Position numbers and translations under genes: made by a program. A stretch of DNA of 64,000 nt from Mansonella perstans. Taxonomy: Eukaryota; Nematoda; Chromadorea; Rhabditida; Onchocercidae. The DNA lies in contig JBAMDO010000113.1 of the NCBI GenBank assembly GCA_037074765.1, forward strand, positions 62,001 to 126,000, written 5' to 3'. Each line of letters starts with the position of its first letter. Position 1 is the first letter of the stretch. Of this stretch, positions 42,586 through 55,972 are shown piece by piece. The notes below the pieces were generated by a model. That model was not told the origin of the DNA and did not search any database. It worked only from the letters and a program-made list of their open reading frames with translations.

Positions 42586-42689
42586 TTACTCATTATCCGT
42601 TTGCTTTCGTTTGCATTTTAAACGTCTTTTTTCATCTTTCCATTCAATGTCATTGATATGCTTTAATAACTCTTCTTTACTCATCATCC
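42512..42689. repeat. Tandem duplication spanning the CCA enzyme stop codon
   Basis: Bases 42512-42598 and 42603-42689 are diverged direct copies with a 91-base offset; for instance CTTCTTTACTCATTATCC at 42581 and CTTCTTTACTCATCATCC at 42672. The right copy is the working last exon of the CCA enzyme (- strand). The left copy has scattered substitutions, at least one indel and stop codons, so it no longer codes. Confidence 0.85.
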
Positions 42690-45600
42690 ATTGACTCTGT
42701 AATAAATTTCTATTGAATTTCGATGAATTTTACAAATTATAAATTAAAAAAAAAAACAAATTAATTTCATAAGTTATAAATTTAAATTCGAAAATTTATA
42801 ATATATATCAAATATGTTATAAATTGTGGTACAGAAAAGAGAATTTGAGAGAAATCGAATCATCCCTCTAAGTTTTTGGAATTTTTGGCGAAACGATCTG
42901 TTAAATTAAAAAAAAAAACTAAACCCAACATACGTTGATGAAACTCTGTAAAGATAAAAATTTATTTGGAATAAATATGGAAGATTGAAATCAAACATAC
43001 TTCAATCCATATCCTGAAAAGATGATCAAGAATTTGCTTAACATGTGATCCAGATGGAACATTGTTATTGATTAAGTCAACTCCACCGACCGGGAATGCT
43101 GGCGTTTCCCAAACACTCAACTCGTTAATCAGTTCACCATCAACAAATACATATTTTGCTAATTCAATCACTTTCTCTCGGTTTGTCTGGACTTTCTTTC
43201 CTGAGATTAAAATAAAAACTTCAATTTCACATCAGCTATAATAATGTTCATTTCATTTCATTTTAAAACTCATAAATTTCAAAACAAAGAGGAAAAAATC
43301 ACTCGTATACTTGTGCAATCGTTCTTCATTTAACATAATATTTTTGAAAAACACAATTGAATTGGCATTCTTCTTTGCCTCATCACGATGTTCAACAACG
43401 AATTCGGCTAATGTTTTCTCGGCATGCGATAATTTACATCTGGAAGAAATTTTCATTTGCTGTAAAATTTTATTTTATTGTGACCCTTAAGACTGCATCC
43501 TTTCATGGTCACACCTTAGCCAAATATCCGACAAGCCAATAAGAGAAAGCAAGAAGATTTTTCATTCGCTTAAAAACGATGCACACTCCAGTAGTAGCTC
43601 AAATTGAAACATATGAAAGTTGCGATGAAAATCACAAAATTCATTCGGCTTATCAAATTAGAATTACATACAAAAAAAAGTTTAAAAAATTCATATAAGA
43701 TTTGCCTATATGAAAAGTCAGTAACTTAACAAGCCGAAATGCATACATTGTGGCACTTTGTTTACTACAATCTACATACTTGACTTATATAATTAATATA
43801 ATGCCTTAAAATTTATGCAAATCATACAATGCAGTCTCTTTACTCTCAGTTTACCTCAACCTTTCAAATTTCAGATATGACAGCATTATTCCCATAAAAA
43901 GAAGTGGTTGAGAATATGCTGATCATAGTACAAAATATGAATACTAGCAACTATTGAACAGAGGGATAGATATTAGCCATTTGAGCTGGATTTTAATGAT
44001 GAATTGATATTTTGAAAATTATATGACGAATTTCATGATTGAAGTATTTAACATGGACGAATTTTTACTTTTTTTCCCAATTTCTTTTAGAAAATAAAAT
44101 TTCCAAGATTAATTTAAAAGTTGGAAACCTCTTGTGAAATATTTCGATTTGTTCTGTTTCAGCGAACAATGACGATAATAAAGTCATAGCTTCTATTTTT
44201 GGGTAGTAACGTTCGTGCAATTTGCAGAAATATGATGTATCCACATTTTCCGGAAGCCCTAATAGAGGAGCTAAATTACACTGTTTTAGCATCACTGTTA
44301 ATACTGCACCACCCAAGCGGCCAACGCATATTTTCTTTAATTCCGTCCAAATCCGTTCGCCACTTACATCCTTAAATCAATCACAAATACAAAATCATTG
44401 AATTATACAATTTTTAAGCTAATCGATCCAAGACGACGTGAAGAGTAAATACAGGTGGCTATATCATGTACGAAGTTTGATGGATCATTAAAGTGACTGA
44501 GTGTAATCATTAATAATTAAAAAAGAAAACTCCAACATAATTCCTACCTTCATATATTGCAGGTTAAGTGGCAAACATATTTGAAAAATATGTCAGAATT
44601 AAATTTAAGTTAATACTAATCTCAGCTATAACCATTTTAATGTAATTAATAATATTTTGATTGAATGAACTGACTTTCAGGCCACCTGCATTCAAAATAA
44701 TAGCATCCAATATTGCTTTCTCATGTGCTTCACCGTCTAGCGCCAAGCGACCAAAAAAACGGAAATATCGCAATATTCTCAAATAATCTTCCTAAAAATG
44801 AAGATCATCCGTTACAACATGAGCTAGAGAATAATTGCACTATTTTTTAGTTCAGTTATGTAGAGGATAGGAAAAAACAGATCAATTTGAAGAATGCTGA
44901 GGAACCTGAATCCTTTGATTTGCGTCGCCCACAAAAACAATCCGCCGTTTTTCCAAATCTTTTATTCCACCAAAATAATCAATAATGGTGCCATCCAAAT
45001 CTTAAAAAAACGATACACAGGAAGTGAAATTCCAAAAAATCAAGTATTTTCGATTAAAGAAAAATTGGTAAGAAAAGTTTAAAGCAAATTGTTTAGAAAT
45101 AATTCATACTGAAGAAAACAGCTATAAGAATAAATTAATTAACTTGCCTAAGAAAAGTGAATTAACCGTCAGATCACGTCTATTTGCATCGAGTTGCCAA
45201 CTAGTTGTGAATTCAATCTGTGCTCTGCGTCCATCACAAACAACATCAATCCTGAAATAAGCTGTGGTAAAAAACTTACATATGAAAAAAAATTAATTTA
45301 ACTTGGTAATGATACAATTAATTGAATGCAATATTAAAAGTTTGATTCGAAGTCAACAGTCTTTTGTATGGACAGAACAACTAGTAAATAAACTTAGACA
45401 TTAATGAATAAAAGATTTTAAATACAAAAGTGAGAAAACTAATAAGATTTCCGCATACATTTACATCAAGGTAACTGTTAGCGATGTTCGATATTAATCT
45501 ACGGGTATGTTATTTGATATCGATAATTTACATGCCTTAAAGTTGTGATTTCAAAATTTTCTTTATCATCAATACGACAAGTAATCGTTCCATGTTCTTC

Positions 45601-46636
45601 ACCATTTTTGTTTAACATTCGGATGCCTTCGCGGGTAAATAATTCCTAAAGCAAACAAATCTATTTAAAATAAAATTATTTAAACTGAACTATAAAATTT
45701 AAAATATAAGCTGATAAAAGTTCAAAAAATTCTCAATTTTACTTTTTTTACTCTTTATATACCGTTTATTGCTAATCTTAAATTTTAAATCCGTCATCAC
45801 TAACTCTTTCCACTCTTTAGCCATACCGATTTTGTAAAGTTTTATATTTTATTGCCATTTTTTGCGATTTGTGCTATGGAACTACGGAACAAATAAAACA
45901 ATCATTTACAGCTAGCATCATTGACAAAAGTAAAATTGATAAATTAACCTTCATTTGCTCTGGTGTTGAATCTGTAGCAAAATCAATATCGGATGGTTTT
46001 ATACCCATTAATAGATCTCGCACTGCACCACCTGCCATACTGTAAAAAATGATAATTTAGGAAAAAACAGAAAAAATAAAAACAAGAAAATAGGAAAAAA
46101 TTTAACTTTTAAAAACAAAAAGTAGGAAATATCTAAAATAATTAACTGATGGATTTAACAATCCTTATCAAATAACATCAACTGATACAAATAATTCTTA
46201 TCAATCATACTTATATTGTAATTGCTACAATTTACTGATATGAAAACAAAAAATTATAGTTACAGACAAGTGAAACTACTTTATAAAAAACTAGAAATGA
46301 ACTTTCTCTCTCTATATCAGTACGAAACATTGAAATAAACAGTGAAGGGGGAATAATACAGGTAAGGCATAAATGAGATAAAGATATTAAGATAGAATCT
46401 GGATGATAAGTATTTAAACAAATATAAAATGATACTTACCGCAATTGAAAATTATTCTTTTTGAAGAGATCGTTAAGTTTGATAAGTTCAGGTGTAAAAA
46501 GTGCCTTAAATTGAGGCGTAGCAATTTTCTGGACGATTGGAACGATAGGTTTATATGTCATCTTTGGAAATATTAATTTTTTGCCAGTGATATTTCGAAT
46601 TTGTAATAACAAATGCCTCAAGCAGCGTCCTCTCAT
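42586..46636 (-). CDS. TRNT1: CCA-adding tRNA nucleotidyltransferase
   Basis: Adds CCA to tRNA 3' ends in mitochondria and the nucleus/cytosol. Exons in transcript order: 46636-46440, 46039-45949, 45645-45536, 45251-45148, 45000-44906, 44791-44675, 44370-44069, 43439-43303, 43200-43001, 42696-42586; 487 residues (human 434). The basic N-terminus [15 protein letters not shown] fits a mitochondrial targeting peptide; an inner Met before TYKPIV could start a second form. Motif [11 protein letters not shown] then DIDF (Asp83, Asp85). Motif B/C: RRDLTVN (157-163) and a [14 protein letters not shown] element. Motif [13 protein letters not shown] (200-211). The third and fourth introns fit only with GC donors (GCATGT at 45535, GCAAGT at 45147). 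The C-terminus [12 protein letters not shown] matches the family end, but the last residues and stop come from a tandem duplication. Confidence 0.95.
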
Positions 46637-47680
46637 TAATATTAAATTTCATTGCATACAGATTGTATTAGGGTAATTTATTTCTAGAAAAAAAAAAGCA
46701 GTATAAAGTACAAAAGGTATGGAATGTATTAATTTCATCGGTGCCTTTTGAAAAATTCAAAAAAAAAAACAACGAAGACTCCAAGGATCTTAGAAACAAC
46801 GTAAGACTTCAAGCCTAATTTGAAACAAAACTTAGCCTGGATAATTTGCAAAAGGTTCTGATGGTACTTCCATGTCATAATGCCTAACTCAGTGTCATTT
46901 ATTCGTTACTCAAAAAATTTTTCCAGTGATTGATTGAAAAAAAAACGAAATAATTCTGTATGCATGAAGGCATATAAGGAAAATTTATAATAGAAAGATA
47001 GAATGTTTGGATATATTAAACTAACCCAAATGTATCTTTTATGGATAAAAGATATCTGTTCAAACAATTATTAAAATTTATTCAACACGGAAAGACAATC
47101 ATTTCAATAATTGCCACAAAAATATTCGAATTTAAAAATATTTCACATACAAAACATATAAAAACAATGCAAAGCTTCCATCATCCATTTATAACACGAA
47201 AAAATTTAGAAATTTCTTGTCCAATTTTAATAAACTGCAAATTCGGGGAAAATCTGGAAATTTAGCTGATATTAAATAAATTCAAATATAATGTAAGAAA
47301 GAAAAAAAAAATGAAACAACAGCAAAAACGCATCCATTTTTGCATCATCAAATAGCTCATTTCTTAGTGATCAGATTTTCTTTTAAATTTAAATTTTTTC
47401 AAAACGATATTTACGGCTATTTCTATGCTGCAAGGACTGCAAGTGGAAGATAAAATATAAGTTTTTCGAATCATTACAATAAAGTCGTGAATTGATAAGC
47501 ATAACAGAAATGAGTTGCATAATAAAAAACAATGCGATTAATTTCAGTCAAGAAATTTTTTTGATGATTTCATTAATGTAATTGCGAACAGATAAACTAT
47601 TAACCTGATGGAATATGCCTGATACAAAAAATGAGTGAGATTCAAAAACTTTTCAATACTTCATTACAAGAAAAAAGTAT
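46637..47680. other. Gap between the PDZ gene and the CCA enzyme
   Basis: About 1 kb on the transcribed - side between two same-strand genes; it should hold the 3' untranslated end of the PDZ gene and the leader of the CCA enzyme. The + strand open frame 47041-47265 has no recognisable motif. Confidence 0.45.
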
Positions 47681-50600
47681 TTACAAAGTAGATCGACGCC
47701 AAACAACTTTATATCCTACGTATATGCCAATTCCTAGTGCTGCAACACCAACCGAAACAGCTAATACTTCGCTGAATATAGACGAGCTGAAATTACGGTA
47801 TTACAAAAAAAATGTAAAACATATCTTAAGATCAATAAATACAATTCATTATTCCGCATATATAATTTTAAAATTCCAAATACATAATCTGGAAGTCCAT
47901 TTGTTTTCTTTCTGCTTTTGCAAACATGAAATACTCCTTAAAATAAAGTAATTTTTTTAAAGAAATAAATACAAATAGCACTTACTTTGATGGATCAAAC
48001 AATTTATATGGCCTTTTAGGCGTGACTGGAACATCATCTATAACAGAACTTGAATGGTCGCATGACATTAGTGCATTTTCATCTCCTTCGTAATCATAAT
48101 CATCATCAACAACATGACTATCACCATTACTCAGTGAAATGGGTTCATCACTCCTTTTATCGATTAAAAGATGATTATCATCATTATTCAGTGAAATGGG
48201 TTCTTCACTCCTTTCATCGATTAAAAGATGATCAAGATCATTATTCAGTGAAATGGGTTCTTCACTCCTTTCATCGATCGTCTTTGCTGTTTCATCTTTT
48301 AATGCTAAAAAAATATAAATTTAAAATCAAGTTACAAAATATCAGGATTATAAAAACCGACAAAAAGCAAAGATATCCGGGATTTAAGATAGAAATAACA
48401 AAGTCAGAGATGAGTTTTTTTTCATTTCTCCAATCTTTTGACTCTGTCTTAGTCTATTTTGTAATGATTCGGCCTCATGCTAATTTGTCTCTCCTAGAAA
48501 AAAGTCAATGTCTTCTTCTTTTAATGCAGCTCGTTTAACAACTTTTAATTTATGGGTCCACCAAAAGCAAGCAAGCTTCCAGTTGCTGTACCGCAAATTT
48601 TTCTGCTCTCTTCATTCAGGTTGAAAATAAGCATAAATATTTCAATTTCTACTAAATTTTGCAGCAAAAACAATAAAACTCATCAATATCAATCTTGCTA
48701 GAAGTAACCAAGTCAAAAAGTTAAAGTTCAATTATACGTAATTAACATTTCCGAACTTTCTAACGCAACCCGATAATAAATTTCTATAAAAAAACCCATA
48801 TCTTACTAAAAACTACTTTAAATTTTGAGAATTAGAAATTTTTTTAAAAAATAAAACGCAAAGAATCACTGAAATAATTGAATTAAATTTAAATTTCAAT
48901 ACAGTGACCTCGCAATTCAATAATAATATTAAGACGAGTAAAAAAAAATCCGGTAGGATCTAACTGCAGCAAATAAATATTATTGGCTTTTCCCCGGTAG
49001 AACTTACACTGAATTTAGTTAATTGTCTCACTATCTAAATCTATCTCACCAATTATCTCACCAATCATCGCAATTATCTCACCGTCCTCCTCGTACAATT
49101 GCCATGTTTCTTAAATGATGTAATACTGGAACAGTAACATGTGATGATAATTTTATAAACTAAATGTTAACTGATCAAAAATAAACAAAAATGTCAACTC
49201 AAAAAGAAGGGCCACGATCGTTAAGAGCACTAGCACTATTTTACAGTGCCAAATTTAATGTTATATTGCGAGCTAACAGCTTGAAGCTACACTTGAAAAC
49301 AAAATCGATAATGAAAAGTAAACAGATAACTTATGCGACACACAACAAAAGTTATGGCAATAGCTGGAAAGATTTGAAACACAAAATATGAAGCTGTGAT
49401 CTAATTATTTTAAAGGGAAAAAAATGGACGTTCCACGGATGATATGCGCAAAATCAAGACTTAAATGTAAACTTGAAATCTGAGATGTTTTAAAATTTAG
49501 AAATAATTCGAAAATAAAAATTAACGCGTAAGTGACGCTGCAGTCGTAACTGAACTAATTTCTGACGTTCGTCCAAGTCCGGTCGGATATACTTCGTTTC
49601 GGTTTTCTATTTCAGTTTTCATCATGCAGTTAGTCAAACATGGCACTGCAAACAGAATATCACCAAAAAATTTCGCGATTGAAATCAAAGGTAAAAATAA
49701 CTGAACAAACAGAAATGAAATCGATCGAAGTTTTCAGCAAGAAGAATTAAAACCCATGAAAAGTGTTAATGTAAAGATGAAGGGAAATTCTCGGAAGCAA
49801 ATGTTCAATGTCAAATCGCAAATATTTCATTACCTTTTTTGGGTGGCGACAATGGACTTTTCCTCTTCTCTACTTCAAATGATTCTTGCATGATTTGTGA
49901 CCTGTTTTTTATGGTGTCAGACGACACAGTTGATCTGCTCAACGATTTGGACGACATAATTGCGAACTGGTTGGGAAATAAATTCCTTAGTTCACTTCTC
50001 GACGATGACGTACTTTCGTCTGAACTTAAGAGACCCGAAAGTTCAGTTGGTTTCTGAAACGAAGAAAATAAAGAATAATCTTTATGTCTTATCAATTAAA
50101 GCCTTTTTTACCCTTCAACAATTCCGTTAAAGCCCGACTGAAAACACATTCCTTCAATGTAAAGTTGGAAGTAAATAAACTGTTAGAAATCAATATTAAA
50201 TTAGCTGCTAGCAATAATAATTAGATGGAAATTAAATGAATTGCTAGGCAAAAAGATCATATTAATTATAAGTTAGAACTAAAGCGAGAAAAATGAATTA
50301 TGGAAAAACCGAATCAGTTGAACAAAATCAAATAAGAAAAACTAAAGCGATGACAGGCAGAGATGGAAGAAGCAAGGGTAAGATGTAATAAATCTATTGA
50401 AACTTTAGCAGCTCTTCAAAAATGGCAATCTTTCAGGAAAATTAACCAAAACTACTATAAATACAAGCATAGTATAAATTAAGCTTCAGAAATATAGAAA
50501 GAAGATAAAATAAGGATAAAATGATTTGTATGATAATTATGCTATTCGTACTATAATATAACGAAACAAAGCTGGGCGAAATCAGAATTTGATAAGCATT

Positions 50601-53600
50601 GCATTTTGTTTACAATCAAAAAACCAAAGAATGTGTATTCTAAGTCATAGTTTTGCTAATCTGAATTTCTTCTTTCAAAATCCTAATATTGTTATAGCAT
50701 TTTTCAATAAGTGATTACGATAGAAGTAAATGAAAAATTAAATAATTAATAATAAATAAATTTCCAACTGAATCTAATATATTTCTCTTAGAACAAAAAG
50801 AAAATTTGAAACCAAATGATTATGAAGTATACAAATAGATTCGATTGTACTGTTGATAGTTCCAACGTTATTGAAAAATTGTTGACATGAACTAATTATC
50901 TAGAATCTAAAAGTCTAAATCATTGCACTTAGTTAGCTATGGACTTTGAAAATGAACAATAGAAGAGCAACAACTGTCCACAATTATCAGTTTCATTCTA
51001 ACAACTGATACTTGACTATACAAAATAATGTTCGAAAAAATGAAAGGCAAAACAATGATTCATAATTGTCAAACTTCTTGAAGATTTCAAGCGAGATTTA
51101 AAATAAAACTAATAGTTTTTAACATTAGTATTAATAGTTTTTAACATTAGCTATCACGCATTCTAATATTTATTTTTAGCGAGATTTCAATATTCACAAA
51201 AAAAATAAAAAAAAAAACTGTAAAGTTTTAGAGAATAGAAATAGAGGTTATGTGATAGTTAGTAGAACAAAGTGAACTTTCTTTCAATCCTTCATTTTCT
51301 ATTCTTTGTAATAGAATTCGTTATTTATCATTGCAATGAAAAGAAATCCGTAATGTTACAAAAATACATATTATTTGTTACAACATATGTCAAAATGTAA
51401 ACTTTTATGTGAAATCAATTTGAAAAGAATTAATTCTGCTATATAAAAATAATAAATTCATTCCAATTACTATTTTCCAAGAATTCAATAAGTTTTAATA
51501 TATAAGTAAAAGATATGATATAGCATGCAATCGTACAAAATTTCTCAATGACAACCTAATGAATAATAATAAATGAGTTAGTACAATTACTAAAAAAAAA
51601 AAAAAAAAAAAGTACAAAGTACAAAGAAAGCACAAAGAAAGTACAATTAATTGCAAGCAATTTTCCGATTACAAAAAGAAAAAATTTAAAATTAATTTTG
51701 ATAATTAAAGCGAATAATATTTGCAGTCTTTCTGATTGCTAATTGCTAATTGTAATTCAAAAGCTCTGCGAAGTTATTATAATAATTAAGTTAATGTAAT
51801 TAAGTTACTGTAATAATTAAGTTAATGTAATTAAGTTACTATAATAATTAAATAATGTAATTAAGTTACTATAATAATTAAGCCTAAATTTGACAAAAAA
51901 ACAATAACATAGCTAAATTCAAAAAAACAAAACAAACTTAAACGAATTCAATTTAAGAAATTTCAATCAGTGCACTGATTTCAGTTGCATTGCCAAAATA
52001 CGTAAAACTTGACTATGGATGCAATTGCTCTATGCAACTACTCAATGCAACTACTTGCTATTTGTGCAACAAAATAAAACAATAGACACATTTGACTAAT
52101 AAATTGAAGGGATTGAAGTATCGATTAAAATTTAGCAAATTTAAATTATATAAAATTTGGAAAGAAAAGATCGTTAAGATAGTTTTCATCAAGAATGTCA
52201 ACAACTACTGTTTATTTTTACCAGTAAAACTGATTTTTGATAGGCTCCCTACTGACTGCATTTCGTTAAAACAATTCAACAATGAAATATTTGTTCAGTG
52301 AATCGGGAATAAGTTCGCAAAGCTATTCAAACTTTTAAACTGTAAATACTATCAGCAATATCGATATGATAAGTCTGATCAATGCCGATATGATAAGTCT
52401 AATCAATACCGATATGATAAGACCGATGGCTTTATTGACTCACATATTATCATTTGAAATTTCGATTATACGTCCTATGAGTTATAAATCACTCTACTCT
52501 TTTATGCTCGCGCATTAGAGTTCAATAAATTATTTGACAAAAGAGGAAATAAAAGCTTAAAGAAATGAAAATGCGCAGCAAATGTTTAATATAAATTAGA
52601 ATCAAAAATTTGCAATTTTAATGAAAAAAAAAAATCTCACATTCAAAGCTCGTAATTCAGCATTCTGCTCGATCACAAATACTGCAGTATTCTTAACATT
52701 TTTGAGAATCTGTACAGCATTTTCATGTGTTTTACCACCAAGTAATATACCATTCACCTATACAGTATCATATTTTAAATTTCAAAACCAAAACAATAAA
52801 CTTAGAAAAATCTTTTCCAATTTTTATAAACCCTAAAATTACCGAGATGATACGATCACCAATCTTTAATCTTTTATCACGCGAAGCTGAAGTACCATTA
52901 CGAATCATTGAAATGAATATGCCAGGATCACCACGGATGTGTTCTCGATCAGAACCGCCAACAATATTGAAACCAAATCCTAGATTTCAAATTATCAAAA
53001 CCGTTTTGTACGAATCGAGAATAAAGTACTTTAAAATACATATCAAACTCTACGTGAAACTCATATCGCCATCGGCAAATTGTAATTTATACATCAAAAT
53101 GCTTGAAAATTAAAACGGATTAAAAAGGAAAGTTATTACTAAATAATAGCAACAAAAATTACAACAATACCGGTAAAGATATTTCAAAATAGGAAGGGTA
53201 ACATACCACCATTTTCTTTCTTCAGTTTAATTTTCACCATTCCTTCAGCATTCAATAATTTATTATCACTGTTGTTATCACTGTCTTCAAGCTAAAATAT
53301 TATAATTAGGATGAAAGTATTATTACCAAACACAAATGAAAAAACTCAATTCTTACTGTTCCTTCTTCGTTCTTACTACATTTTTTTTCATTTTTCCATT
53401 TCTAGTAATGTATCCTATTAGTCTGCGAAATGATGCGAATTTAAGTACTGAAAGTTTACTTTCCCGAGAGCATTTGATTATTAAATCCCAAATGTTCCAT
53501 ATTAAAATTTTCTCGGTTCAGATTTCCCTGAAAAAAAAATTTAATTATGCAAACATTCCTTTGAAGCAATGAAGTTCCAAAAAATTATACATAATTAAGC

Positions 53601-55972
53601 TGATAAGATATATCTAGCTATTCTGTTGTCCTGGCTCTGTTCCCACATTATTTCATTGCAATGTGCAATTACTTACAATTTACATTGGAGTTTAAATAAA
53701 ACTGAAATCTATTCAACCCTTCCAAAGAAAGTCAATTATTCACACTACCTCGAGAATTTCCTACTTCTTAATTATAGAAACTGTAAATGTTATGAGTGCG
53801 GCTTTATTGTTAGTAAAAGTGTAGTTTTGGGTTTTAATGTGGTATTTTTTTCTATTATTTTAATGCTTATTATTTTTGAGCTGGAAGTTGTTATTTTTAT
53901 CATGTTAATATCAATATTTACAATTAATGGGGATTTTTATAGTATTTTTTCTTTATATTATTTTTAGTTTTTACTTGGAGTGATATTTTGGTAAGTTGAT
54001 ATGATTTTTTTAGAACTTTAGTATAAATTCAATATTTTTGATTGCGGATCCTGAGATTTTCTGGTTCTTAAATTAATTTCTTTAGTTTTGAAAACTATCA
54101 TTAGATTTTTGTCTTTAACTTTTACTGAATTAGTTTAAGGTTTGAAAATTAGAACTTAAGAACCTTAAGTTAGTTAAACTTTTTGTGTTTTTTATTTGGT
54201 ATGTTATTAATTTTTATTTTTTGATTACATTTTTAATTTTTGTTTTTTTTGCCTTATGGTAAGTGGATTTATAACTTTGATTTTAAACATTTTTTTTTAG
54301 CTTTATTATTACTTTTAATTTGATATTTGTTTATTTTTGTTTGTTCTTTTGTTTCTAGTTTCTTTCTAGTTCAGAACCATTTAAGGTAACGCTCAGGGTC
54401 TAAAATTAGAATTAGCCAGAAATTATTGTAATCTAAATACTATACAATCTTTCTAGCTTACCAATTGAGCGTTAGCAAAGCTTATCGACTATATTATTGC
54501 AAGAAATGTTAACATAACAAATTTACAATTTCGATCCTAGACTTGTATGCAACTACAAAGTAAAATGATTCTGGATCAAATGTTATTCTAAATTAAATTA
54601 AAAATGTTTTCTTTCTCTACCAACTAACTACTCATCGTTTCATTTAACAATCGACTAATATCAAAGAGAAATATATCTCGAAAATATCTCAAAATACCTT
54701 TTTCGAAAATAATGTTCGTTCACTAAGCAACGAAAATGTACGTTTAGGTGTTTCAGTGAGCGAAAGGTTTGAATTAATTTCTGAATCCAATAATGTAATG
54801 TTTGATCGATTACGTCTCAATCGAAAAGTATTCAATAATCGTTTACCGAAACGTTTCAAAAAACGATCATGATGATATATCAAATCTAAAACAAATATCT
54901 TTTTAATTAAATTTGATTTAAAAAAAAAAAAAAGTTTTAATATTAATCGTTAAGTACTTATAATATACTGAAATACTGAAAATAGGAACTATGAATGAAT
55001 TAGTACAAAATGATAATAATGAATAACTTTCAACACCAATAAACTCTCAGTCCTTGTCCTCCACTTACGGAATAAATTAAGTTTTCACGTGAGTCCCTTT
55101 TCCTCTTTTCCTTACTTCCCTCACACTTATGATATTTATCCTTTTCACCTGATTCCCTGAACAAAATTATCCATTAAGAATAACTTTTTCAAACTCTTTT
55201 ATAATATTACATCTATAGTTGTTTATGTTGTTTTATTCTTATTTCTCTCATATTTCATTATATCTTATCAATTCTCATCTATTCCTAATTCGTATCTATT
55301 CATTATGCACTCTTGTTTTCTCAACCACTGCTTCAATTGAAATTCTATCTTTGTTTTAGTACTTATTTCATTTCTCTACTAATTCTAATTCTATCTTAAA
55401 AATGGTATTTTTCAACATCTTTCCAGTTTGCCACACACTATTTCAATAGTATTCAATATCATGCATTTGTCTTATATCTCTTTGCATTGCAGCATTTTCT
55501 CATTGTTTATCAGATATTCACTGGACAAAGGTCAAATCATTGAATACACGAGAATTTGAGATTCGGAAAGCAATTTCTTTTTTTTTTTAAATTTCGAATT
55601 TTTTTTTTTCAATTCTGATTTGATTTCTTTCAAATGGCAAGAATTGACTTATTGCAAGCACAACACAAATTCTATTTCTTGGTGCAAAACAAATCTTGAC
55701 CTTATTATTCATAAATCGAATTCTCTTCCGCATTCCGATCAAAGATGCTGAAGCACTACCTATTACTAATATTAATTCTGTATTTCAAGTTCCAATTTAT
55801 GCGGGAGATATTTTTTTGAGCAATTTTTACTCTAGAAATTGACATTTCATTCACTTGTAAATAAATTTTAACCTTGCTGGTCAAGATAATCATAGAATTC
55901 TTCCGGTAATTGACTTCCAATCTGCGATCGTCGTCGTTCCTTTCCGTGATTCTTTGCATTCAGCTGCTGCAT
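47681..55972 (-). CDS. Tail-anchored PDZ protein, SYNJ2BP/OMP25-like
   Basis: Exons in transcript order: 55972-55873, 54885-54698, 53291-53207, 52979-52843, 52757-52641, 50053-49834, 48304-47986, 47786-47681, in phase, 423 residues. The N-terminus is basic (GKERRRSQIG; FLKRFGKRLLNTFRLRRN). One PDZ domain covers about 115-205 with the loop GFGFNIVGG (125-133), GIFISMI, GDRIISVNG and NAVQILKN; this order and the GFNIVGG loop are closest to synaptojanin-2-binding protein (OMP25), a mitochondrial outer-membrane PDZ protein. A Ser-rich stretch, three 19-residue acidic repeats and an acidic DDDYDYEGDE block follow. The last exon is a single hydrophobic segment (about 396-417) with a short WRRSTL tail, the layout of a tail-anchored protein facing the cytosol. 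At 423 residues it is about three times the mammalian length. An intron holds a numt. Confidence 0.85.
48131..48301 (-). repeat. 57-bp coding tandem repeat, three copies
   Basis: TCAGTGAAATGGGTTC recurs at 48131, 48188 and 48245, exactly 57 bases apart. On the - strand each unit encodes 19 residues of the type RSEEPISLNNDDNHLLIDE in the PDZ protein. The copies are nearly identical, so the expansion is recent or homogenised. Confidence 0.92.
51777..51883. repeat. About 31-bp AT-only tandem repeat, intronic
   Basis: GTAATTAAGTTACT recurs at 51796, 51827 and 51857 (spacings 31 and 30). It lies in an intron of the PDZ gene. Confidence 0.75.
52362..52433. repeat. 24-bp tandem repeat, three copies, intronic
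   Basis: CGATATGATAAG recurs at 52362, 52386 and 52410, 24 bases apart, in the same PDZ-gene intron as the 31-bp array. Confidence 0.85.
53760..54370 (+). pseudogene. nad3: Mitochondrial DNA insertion with nad3 (numt)
   Basis: Inside a PDZ-gene intron the + strand turns strikingly T-rich, like the coding strand of nematode mitochondrial genes. The frame there has the NADH dehydrogenase subunit 3 signature: YECGF at 53791-53805 and IFELEVV at about 53872-53892, with hydrophobic helices around them. The frame stops at 53967; a one-frame shift then gives TWSDILVSWYDFF up to about 54011 only if TGA is read as Trp, the mitochondrial code. Next, 54012-54068 is a 57-base tRNA-like element with six pairable acceptor-stem bases, and 54153-54171 is an 8-bp perfect hairpin. 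The rest, to about 54370, is T-rich and probably also mitochondrial. Edges are uncertain. It cannot be expressed as a working subunit from the nucleus. Confidence 0.75.

Noticed and set aside
53626..53967. Reading the 113-codon + frame as a nuclear membrane-protein gene
   Set aside because: Its conserved part carries the mitochondrial ND3 signatures and the upstream part does not match; a numt explains it better.
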